Assembly: GCA_029938515.1 (NCBI GenBank)
Contig: JAOZUU010000049.1
Coordinates: 1 to 10,753, forward strand
Length of the DNA stretch: 10,753 nt
Source of the DNA: Desulfobacterales bacterium
GTDB lineage: Bacteria; Desulfobacterota; Desulfobacteria; Desulfobacterales; QNYZ01
Reading direction: 5' to 3'
Each line of letters begins with the position of its first letter. The first letter of the stretch is position 1. A program made the translations under genes and the position numbers. The notes below the pieces were generated by a model that had not been told where the DNA came from, searched no databases, and worked only from the letters and a program-made list of their open reading frames with translations. This document shows, in pieces, positions 5,250 through 10,753 of the stretch.

Positions 5250-7538
5250 TTGAAAAACGTTCAATTCTATACATTTTTAATAGTGGCGATTGTTTTGCCC
5301 TGTATATCATGGGGCGCGCCTGAATTGGATACGAATAACGAACCCGACGCTCCCTGGCGAATTTTCGCCGACCAGATTCACTACGATAAAAAATCAAAGA
5401 CCTATACCGCTGAAGGGAATGTCACCCTCAAACAGAACAACCGTAAAATTACCGCCGACAAAATTATATACAACACCGATACGATGAAGGCTTATGCTAC
5501 CGGCAACGTCGTGGTGACGTCCGGAAGCGACATTCTTACCGGTGAGCGGATTGAAATGGACCTGAATAACAAAACCGGCACCATCCATGGAGGTCATGCC
5601 TTTTTTGAAGCCCGTCATTTTCATATCCATGGCGACAAAATCAGAAAAACCGGCGATGAAACTTACGCCGCCGAACGGGCCAGCATAACCAGCTGTGACG
5701 GTGAATCACCCGCCTGGAAGCTAACGGGAAAGGATCTAAACCTATCCATGGAAGGATATGCCACTGCGTGGCACACTACGTTGTGGTTTAAACAGGTCCC
5801 CGTATTCTACAGTCCTTTTTTTGTTATTCCCATTAAACAGGACCGTCAGTCCGGTTTATTAAGACCGGAGGTCGCCATTTCCAGTGACCGTAAGGGCTTC
5901 GAGTACGCCCAGCCGCTTTTCTGGGCGATCAGCCCGAGTACCGATGCCACCTTGTACTGGGACTACCTGGAAAAGCGTGGAAACAGATGGGGAGCTGAGT
6001 TCAGATATATCCTGGATCCCCGGTCCAGGGGAACAGTCATGTTCGACTATCTTGACGACCAAAAGATTGATGACGGCACCGGGGACTCCAGCGATAAATG
6101 GGGATATACGGATGATGATTATTTGCGGACCAACCGGGATCGATACTGGTTTCGCATGAAGCATGATCAGGGCGACTTGCCCTTGGGGTTTACCGGTAGG
6201 GTCGATCTGGATATGGTCAGTGATCAGGATTACCTGCGGGAGTTTAAAGAAGGCATCGCCGGCTTCAATGCAAGCGACGGTTATTTTTTCAGAAATTTCG
6301 GCAGGGACCTGGATGATTACGACGATACCATCCGCAGAAACATTGTCAACCTGACCCGCAACTGGCCGAAATACCGTTTAAATACAGGGGCAACCTGGTT
6401 TGACAACATCACCCCCAGCGATAATGACTTCACCGTCCAGCGATTGCCCTGGATCACTTTTTCCGGATCGAAGCAGAAAGTATTTCAAACCCCGCTTTTT
6501 TATACCCTGAATACCGGATATTCTTACTTTTACCGTCAGGATGGAGATGAAAGCCATAATATTACCGGCCTGCACCATACCAATCTGTATCCGCGCGTTT
6601 TTCTGCCCATGAGAGCCGGAAATTTTTTCACCATCGAGCCGTCCGCCGGCTGGCGGTATAACTACTGGAACATCAGTGCCTTTGAAAACGACGACCCCGG
6701 CCTGGAAACGTCGGTTGACCGTAATATTTATGATATCGGGGTTGGGTTGGGTTCCGAGGTATTTCGTGTTTACGATATCGGGGGTGAACGGATCAATAAA
6801 ATCAAACATTCAATCCGACCGAAAATCGCCTACACGTTCATCCCCGAAGTGGATCAGGATGACATCCCCGACTTTTCTGAAATCGAGCCGATTGATAATA
6901 AAAACATTGTCAGCTACTCCATTACCAGTACATTCACTTCAAAACTGAAACGAAAAACAACCTCAAAAGATTCGGGACCCTCTTCCCAAATACGTGATAA
7001 TGCGACTCAATATGACTATCACGATTTTTTGCGTATTTTTCTAGAACAGAGCTACGATTTCAATGAAGCCGATGACAATCAAATTGAAGACCCCGAACCC
7101 CTGTCTCCTCTGTACGGGGAAATCCGTTTTTATCCCTCTCCTTATCTGTGGGGCCTGGCGGATATAAAATGGGATTTCTACAACAGCCAGTCCGTGGAAG
7201 AAAATGTGGAAGTTATCATCCAGGATAAAAGAGGTGATCGTCTTCACACCAGATACAGTGCCAAGGGTGTTGAAGATAATCTAAGGGAAAATCTGAATTT
7301 CTTCTTACGCGTGGCCATAACAAATCGGTTGTCAGCCCATGCACGCTACGAACAAGATCTGATCGAAAAACAGGCCGTCAGGCGCGGGTTGGGATGGGCG
7401 TATCGAGCTGACTGCTGGACCTTCTCTTTTGACTACCTTGAAGAGGCCGAAGACCGGCGATATTCATTTGCCATCTTCCTGCACGGCCTGGGGGGATTCC
7501 AGCAGGGTATAAATGACAATATTGGTAGCGGGAATTAG
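5250..7538 (+). CDS. lptD: LPS-assembly protein LptD (OstA)
   Basis: This 762-residue outer-membrane beta-barrel protein receives LPS from the periplasmic Lpt bridge and, with the lipoprotein LptE, inserts it into the outer leaflet. Residues 1-23 form a signal peptide (K2, a hydrophobic core, then WGA). Residues about 36-150 are the periplasmic OstA/LptA-like beta-jellyroll (repeated AEGNV, ITADKI, YATGNV pattern). From about 175 the barrel begins with the family motifs YSPFF and RQSGLL, and the rest is rich in alternating aromatic/polar strands. The mature part has just two cysteines, C149 at the end of the jellyroll and C722 near the C-terminus. They are placed to make the one inter-domain disulfide the fold needs, where E. 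coli has four cysteines. The start is TTG (5250-5252) after a modest GAGAG; this choice gives a proper signal peptide. A NusG paralogue follows after 4 nt. Confidence 0.95.
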   Translation: MKNVQFYTFLIVAIVLPCISWGAPELDTNNEPDAPWRIFADQIHYDKKSKTYTAEGNVTLKQNNRKITADKIIYNTDTMKAYATGNVVVTSGSDILTGERIEMDLNNKTGTIHGGHAFFEARHFHIHGDKIRKTGDETYAAERASITSCDGESPAWKLTGKDLNLSMEGYATAWHTTLWFKQVPVFYSPFFVIPIKQDRQSGLLRPEVAISSDRKGFEYAQPLFWAISPSTDATLYWDYLEKRGNRWGAEFRYILDPRSRGTVMFDYLDDQKIDDGTGDSSDKWGYTDDDYLRTNRDRYWFRMKHDQGDLPLGFTGRVDLDMVSDQDYLREFKEGIAGFNASDGYFFRNFGRDLDDYDDTIRRNIVNLTRNWPKYRLNTGATWFDNITPSDNDFTVQRLPWITFSGSKQKVFQTPLFYTLNTGYSYFYRQDGDESHNITGLHHTNLYPRVFLPMRAGNFFTIEPSAGWRYNYWNISAFENDDPGLETSVDRNIYDIGVGLGSEVFRVYDIGGERINKIKHSIRPKIAYTFIPEVDQDDIPDFSEIEPIDNKNIVSYSITSTFTSKLKRKTTSKDSGPSSQIRDNATQYDYHDFLRIFLEQSYDFNEADDNQIEDPEPLSPLYGEIRFYPSPYLWGLADIKWDFYNSQSVEENVEVIIQDKRGDRLHTRYSAKGVEDNLRENLNFFLRVAITNRLSAHARYEQDLIEKQAVRRGLGWAYRADCWTFSFDYLEEAEDRRYSFAIFLHGLGGFQQGINDNIGSGN

Positions 7539-7542
7539 TGCC

Positions 7543-8061
7543 ATGAATGAAACCACCTTAAGCCCGGCGTGGTATGTCCTGCATACCCGCAGCCGATTTG
7601 AAAACACCACGCACGAGGGCCTTGCCAAAAAATCGATTGAGGTGTTACTGCCCAAAATTCTGGTTCCAAGCAAACGTCGGGACAGACGGGTCATGCTGCG
7701 CACACCAATGTTTCCCGGCTACCTGTTCGTCAAAACCGATCTGAACCCATCCCATCATCTCGAGATCCTCAAGACGGTCGGCGCCGTCCGCCTGCTCGGT
7801 AACCGGGAAGGACCGTTGCCGGTTCCCCGGGAAACCATTGATTCATTGAAGATCATAGCGACCGCCGAGCAAAAAGTGGACACCGGGACCCGGTTTAAAA
7901 AGGGGGACCGAGTGGTTGTTCTGCAGGGGGCATTTGCGGGGGTAATCGGTATTTTTTCAAGTTACCGGGGAAAAAAAAGAGTCGTCGTCCATATCGAGGC
8001 TTTGGGCCAGTTTGCCGCCGTGGAAGTCGATGAAGCCGATGTTGAGCCTTTGCATTTATAA
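7543..8061 (+). CDS. NusG paralogue, UpxY/RfaH-like transcription antiterminator
   Basis: The 172-residue protein has the two-domain NusG layout. The NGN domain is at about residues 9-105 (WYVLHTRSRFE at the start, then MFPGYLFVKTDL and VGAVRLLG), and a KOW domain at about 118-170 (FKKGDRVVVLQGAFAGVIG). NGN binds RNA polymerase at the clamp and keeps it processive. The divergent basic loop (VPSKRRDRRVML) and the lack of the usual NusG neighbours (secE, rplK) point to a specialised paralogue of the UpxY/RfaH kind, which typically acts on polysaccharide or LPS operons. The chosen ATG at 7543 lies 4 nt past the lptD stop and places Trp10 as in the family. An upstream in-frame ATG at 7513 would add ten poorly fitting residues and overlap lptD. 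Co-transcription with lptD is likely. Confidence 0.9.
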   Translation: MNETTLSPAWYVLHTRSRFENTTHEGLAKKSIEVLLPKILVPSKRRDRRVMLRTPMFPGYLFVKTDLNPSHHLEILKTVGAVRLLGNREGPLPVPRETIDSLKIIATAEQKVDTGTRFKKGDRVVVLQGAFAGVIGIFSSYRGKKRVVVHIEALGQFAAVEVDEADVEPLHL

Positions 8062-8073
8062 TCAATTAAGATC

Positions 8074-8100
8074 TTGACTTGTTACCCGATATTATTTAAT
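8074..8100 (+). promoter_or_regulatory. Candidate promoter of the HU/IHF-family gene
   Basis: TTGACT (8074-8079) is followed after 15 bp by TTTAAT (8095-8100), 5/6 matches to the -35 and -10 consensus. TAATAA at 8097-8102 gives 17-bp spacing with a poorer hexamer. It sits in the only AT-rich gap of the rightward block and is followed by a near-perfect Shine-Dalgarno AAGGAGG (8131-8137). Confidence 0.48.
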
Positions 8101-8141
8101 AAATATAGGATTTGGAATATAACAAACACCAAGGAGGGTAA

Positions 8142-8417
8142 ATGAATAAACTGGAGTTGATAGCCCGACTCAAGACTGATGCGGATATCTCCAGAATGGA
8201 AGCATCCAGGGTTGTCCAGATATTTTTTGACGACATGGCTGAAACTCTGGCCAGAGGCGATCGGGTTGAAATTCGCGGATTGTGCAGCTTTTATGTTAAA
8301 AATTACAAAAGCTACACGGGACGTAACCCCAAAACCGGCGACAAGGTCCGAATCAAACCGAAAAAATTACCGTTCTTTAAACCGGGTAAAGAGCTAAAGG
8401 AACGGGTCGATTACTGA
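8142..8417 (+). CDS. HU/IHF-family nucleoid-associated DNA-binding protein
   Basis: This 91-residue protein is a full-length member of the bacterial histone-like family, which binds DNA as a dimer and bends it by inserting a proline from each beta-arm. The N-terminal helices (MNKLELIARLK to about residue 38) form the dimer body. GLCSF (47-51) and the family signature GRNPKTGD (61-68) mark the arm with its intercalating proline. The C-terminus (FFKPGKELKERV) resembles IhfA/IhfB more than HU, but sequence alone does not separate them safely. A strong Shine-Dalgarno and a candidate promoter just upstream suggest high expression independent of the lptD transcript. The stop codon lies 4 nt before the GTG of holB, so holB is probably co-transcribed. 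Confidence 0.95.
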   Translation: MNKLELIARLKTDADISRMEASRVVQIFFDDMAETLARGDRVEIRGLCSFYVKNYKSYTGRNPKTGDKVRIKPKKLPFFKPGKELKERVDY

Positions 8418-8421
8418 TCGC

Positions 8422-9501
8422 GTGGGAGGCATTGAACCGATTATAAATCAGGATCGGTCGATACGCATTCTGATGAAGCGGATTCGCAGCCGAAAAATTC
8501 CCCATGCGTTGTTATTTACGGGAATAGACGGAATCGGCAGGTATCAGACGGCGGTTCGGTTCGCCACGACGGTAAATTGCACCGGACGGACAGCAATCCG
8601 AATCGATTCATCCGATCCGGGGACTTTAAATGAGAGAGATGATGCGCCCCATTTTCCGGTATGCGGAACCTGCCCGTCGTGTAAGAAGATTATCACCGGG
8701 AATCACCCCGACATACTTCATATTAAGCCGGCCGGCAGTGCCATTAAAATCGATCAAATCCGGTCTCTTCGTAATACTCTCAGTCTAAAGCCCTATGAAG
8801 CCCGTCACCGCGTGGCCATTCTTGAAAGAGCCCAGGAAATGACCATCCCGGCATTCAACGCGCTACTGAAAATATTGGAAGAGCCACCCGAACGGACCAC
8901 AATAATTCTCATCGCCAATAAATCGTCGGATCTGCTCCCGACAATTGTTTCTCGTTGCCAACAGATCCGGTTTGCCCCGGCTCCAGACGATCAAATTGCC
9001 CGCTCATTGGCGGACCGGCAAGGGGTCGGGATGAAGCGTGCTCACATCGCCGCTGCAATGGCCGGCGGCAGTTTCGATGTTGCCAAAAAAATGGCTTCCA
9101 ATCAGTGGCAACGGCAGCGAGATTGGATGCTCAATGAGATGACGTTGATAGGCCAAGGTAAACCAAAGAACGGAAAAGTATCCATCCGGCGAACCATGGC
9201 TCTGGCGGAAACACTCACAAACGACCGGCAAATGCTTGATAACGTGCTGGTGGCGATAAAATCCTGGTTGCGGGATCTATCCCTCTGGCCGTTCATGCCG
9301 GAGGATATCATCAACCTGGACATGGCCACTCAAATCGGCAAACTGGCATCAGCCATCGACGCCGATACTTTTTTCACCGGTTTTACGGCCATGGACACTA
9401 TAGAGAAACAGATTCGGGCCAATGCCAATCCACGACTGGCCCTGGAAACATATTTTATCAAACTGACTCATAATCTTTCCGCCTCGGGTGGATCTGGATA
9501 A
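8422..9501 (+). CDS. holB: DNA polymerase III subunit delta' (HolB)
   Basis: This 359-residue AAA+-fold protein is a clamp-loader subunit that helps open and place the beta sliding clamp at replication forks. Evidence: an N-terminal IIxQ/IPHALLFTG start; a four-cysteine zinc site (C53, then CGTCPSC at 81-87); the delta'/DnaX block FNALLKILEEPP (145-156); and the sensor-1 SRC motif (177-179). The P-loop position reads GIDGIGRY (34-41), with Arg in place of the catalytic Lys, so like E. coli delta' it probably does not hydrolyse ATP. The spacer between the first and later zinc cysteines (residues 54-80) is rather long. The start is GTG at 8422, right after the HU/IHF stop; no good Shine-Dalgarno is seen for it, although GGGAGG lies just inside the gene (8424-8429). 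The 3' end adjoins ricT. Confidence 0.93.
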   Translation: MGGIEPIINQDRSIRILMKRIRSRKIPHALLFTGIDGIGRYQTAVRFATTVNCTGRTAIRIDSSDPGTLNERDDAPHFPVCGTCPSCKKIITGNHPDILHIKPAGSAIKIDQIRSLRNTLSLKPYEARHRVAILERAQEMTIPAFNALLKILEEPPERTTIILIANKSSDLLPTIVSRCQQIRFAPAPDDQIARSLADRQGVGMKRAHIAAAMAGGSFDVAKKMASNQWQRQRDWMLNEMTLIGQGKPKNGKVSIRRTMALAETLTNDRQMLDNVLVAIKSWLRDLSLWPFMPEDIINLDMATQIGKLASAIDADTFFTGFTAMDTIEKQIRANANPRLALETYFIKLTHNLSASGGSG

Positions 9502-9511
9502 AACAACTGTT

Positions 9512-10252
9512 ATGGGAAAAATCGTCGGCATTCGCTTCAGCCCCGCCGGAAAAATCTATGACTTCGATGCAGGGGCTTTTGTCTTGAATCAAAATGACCA
9601 TGTCATTGTGGAAACCCAACAGGGTCTTGGATATGGCGTCGTGGCGGTTGGACCGATTGAGCGGGAAAATGAAAAAAACAGGCATCCATTAAAAAAAGTA
9701 TATCGTCTGGCTACCCTAAAAGACAAAGATCAACTTAACCGGAACCTTGCAACTGAAAAATCCGCCCATGCCTATTGCCAGCAGTGCATTGATAAACTTG
9801 GCCTGAAAATGAATCTGTTCTCGGTGGAAACCACCTTTGATGCCAGAAAAACCACCTTTTTCTTTACCGCCGAAGGCCGGGTTGACTTTCGGCAATTGGT
9901 AAAAATGCTGGTGAAAAAGCTGGCGGTTCGCGTCGAAATGCGCCAAGTAGGCATTCGTAATCAAGCCAAGATGATCGGTGGATTGGGCCGCTGCGGGCGT
10001 GAAATATGCTGCAGCACTTTCATTCAGAAATTCGAACCGATTTCCATTCGAATGGCCAAAAACCAAGGGCTCTCATTGAATCCGACTAAAATATCAGGCC
10101 TCTGCGGACGACTCATGTGCTGTCTGACATTTGAAAACACCGCCTACCGGAATCATCGTAAAAAACCCAAGCCGTCGACTGACAGGCCGACCGTTTCGGG
10201 GAAAAGCGAAATGAAAATATCAAAAAAAATACCGGATAATGCTAAACAATAA
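9512..10252 (+). CDS. ricT: PSP1-domain protein RicT (YaaT family)
   Basis: The protein matches the RicT/YaaT family throughout: start KIVGIRFSPAGKIYDFD, the PSP1 domain over about residues 85-170, and the cysteine-rich core GRCGREICCSTF followed by GLCGRLMCC. Counting from this ATG the core cysteines are C161, C166, C167, C198, C203 and C204, with C89 and C92 earlier. In Bacillus subtilis RicT joins RicA and RicF in a complex with [4Fe-4S] clusters that directs RNase Y mRNA processing and affects competence, sporulation and biofilm. The role in this lineage is inferred. ATG 9512 fits the family N-terminus and lies 10 nt past the holB stop; a GTG at 9488 would overlap holB by 14 nt and add eight residues. 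The C-terminal 35 residues are basic and look disordered. metG follows 26 nt later. Confidence 0.9.
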   Translation: MGKIVGIRFSPAGKIYDFDAGAFVLNQNDHVIVETQQGLGYGVVAVGPIERENEKNRHPLKKVYRLATLKDKDQLNRNLATEKSAHAYCQQCIDKLGLKMNLFSVETTFDARKTTFFFTAEGRVDFRQLVKMLVKKLAVRVEMRQVGIRNQAKMIGGLGRCGREICCSTFIQKFEPISIRMAKNQGLSLNPTKISGLCGRLMCCLTFENTAYRNHRKKPKPSTDRPTVSGKSEMKISKKIPDNAKQ

Positions 10253-10278
10253 TTGAACCGAATCGAAAAGGTATTTTA

Positions 10279-10753
10279 ATGACGGATCCTTTTTACATTA
10301 CAACGCCCATTTATTATGTGAATGCCAGACCTCATCTGGGTCATGCCTATACGACCATTGTGGCGGATGTGGCTGCTCGATTCAATACCATGCGCGGGAA
10401 AGAAACCTTTTTCCTCACCGGGACGGACGAGCACGGCGACAAAATTGTCCGTGCCGCTGAAAAAGAAGGGGTAAGTCCCAAAACCTATGTGGACAGCATC
10501 AGTGCCCTGTTTCGCCGCCTGTGGCCCGAGTTGAACATCTCCCATGACCGGTTTATCCGTACCACTGACCCGGCGCATATGGCGGTGGTCAATCAGGTGC
10601 TTCAAAAAATATACGACACCGGAGATATTTACTTTGCCGAATACACCGGGCTGTATTGTTACGGTTGTGAACGGTTCTATACCGAGCGGGAGTTGAAGGA
10701 CGGCAAATGCCCGGACCATCAAACGGAACCGGAAGAAATCAGCGAGTCCAATT
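10279..10753 (+). CDS. metG: Methionyl-tRNA synthetase MetG, N-terminal part, cut by the window edge
   Basis: The frame runs from ATG 10279 to the right edge without a stop (158 complete codons). It is a class I aminoacyl-tRNA synthetase that loads methionine on tRNA-Met, including the initiator. The opening FYITTPIYYVN is diagnostic, HLGH (residues 19-22) is the HIGH signature, and FFLTGTDEHGDK is the conserved MetRS block that follows. The zinc knuckle of the connective domain starts with CYGC and CPDH. The KMSKS loop and anticodon domain lie outside the window. AAAAGG (10266-10271) at 7 nt from the ATG is a good Shine-Dalgarno. It follows ricT on the same strand without a visible terminator. 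Confidence 0.95.
   Translation, partial: MTDPFYITTPIYYVNARPHLGHAYTTIVADVAARFNTMRGKETFFLTGTDEHGDKIVRAAEKEGVSPKTYVDSISALFRRLWPELNISHDRFIRTTDPAHMAVVNQVLQKIYDTGDIYFAEYTGLYCYGCERFYTERELKDGKCPDHQTEPEEISESN

Noticed and set aside
7513..7542. Upstream ATG as the start of the NusG paralogue
   Set aside because: It overlaps the lptD end by 26 nt and adds residues that do not fit the NGN domain; the ATG at 7543 is better placed.
10276..10722. 148-codon open frame on the minus strand at the right end
   Set aside because: It is antisense to the start of metG, whose MetRS motifs are unmistakable.
1..10753. CRISPR arrays, tRNA genes, insertion sequences or phage genes
   Set aside because: I looked for regularly spaced repeats, cloverleaf-like segments, and transposase or integrase motifs and found none.

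Overview
The window reads as chromosomal DNA from an anaerobic Gram-negative bacterium. The best guess is a Desulfobacterota (deltaproteobacterial, sulfate-reducer-like) lineage. That guess is an inference from several signs together: an LPS-assembly protein (LptD), an acidic 2[4Fe-4S] ferredoxin, a NusG/UpxY-type antiterminator, and a holB-ricT-metG gene order. No rRNA or marker gene is present to prove it. Genes are densely packed, intergenic DNA is AT-rich, and I see no insertion sequence, phage gene, tRNA or CRISPR array.

Left edge (1-422): the probable 3' end of an unrecognised rightward gene (stop at 175-177), then about 245 bp without a gene. That gap holds several inverted repeats, ending in a strong hairpin just past the ferredoxin stop codon.

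Leftward block (423-4990, minus strand, in transcription order): surE; a 763-residue fusion of a CysM/CysK-type cysteine synthase with a cysteinyl-tRNA synthetase-like protein; a 341-residue protein of unknown function; then, after an AT-rich gap with its own candidate promoter, a small ferredoxin. surE and the fusion are 8 nt apart, and the unknown gene follows 46 nt later, so these three look like one operon. The fusion is the most unusual object here. Its cysteine synthase half has every catalytic motif. Its synthetase half keeps the four zinc/cysteine-recognition ligands but has no KMSKS loop and has lost the tryptophan next to the zinc site.

Divergent intergenic region (4991-5249): separates the surE operon from the rightward block and carries a candidate rightward promoter.

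Rightward block (5250-10753, plus strand): lptD (outer-membrane LPS translocon), a NusG paralogue 4 nt downstream, an HU/IHF-family DNA-binding protein behind its own candidate promoter and a strong Shine-Dalgarno, holB (DNA polymerase III delta'), ricT (PSP1 domain, RNase Y accessory factor family) and the first 158 codons of metG (methionyl-tRNA synthetase), which runs off the right edge. The holB-ricT-metG order resembles the corresponding Firmicutes neighbourhood. Placing a specialised NusG directly behind lptD suggests a link between transcript elongation control and envelope polysaccharide or LPS genes.
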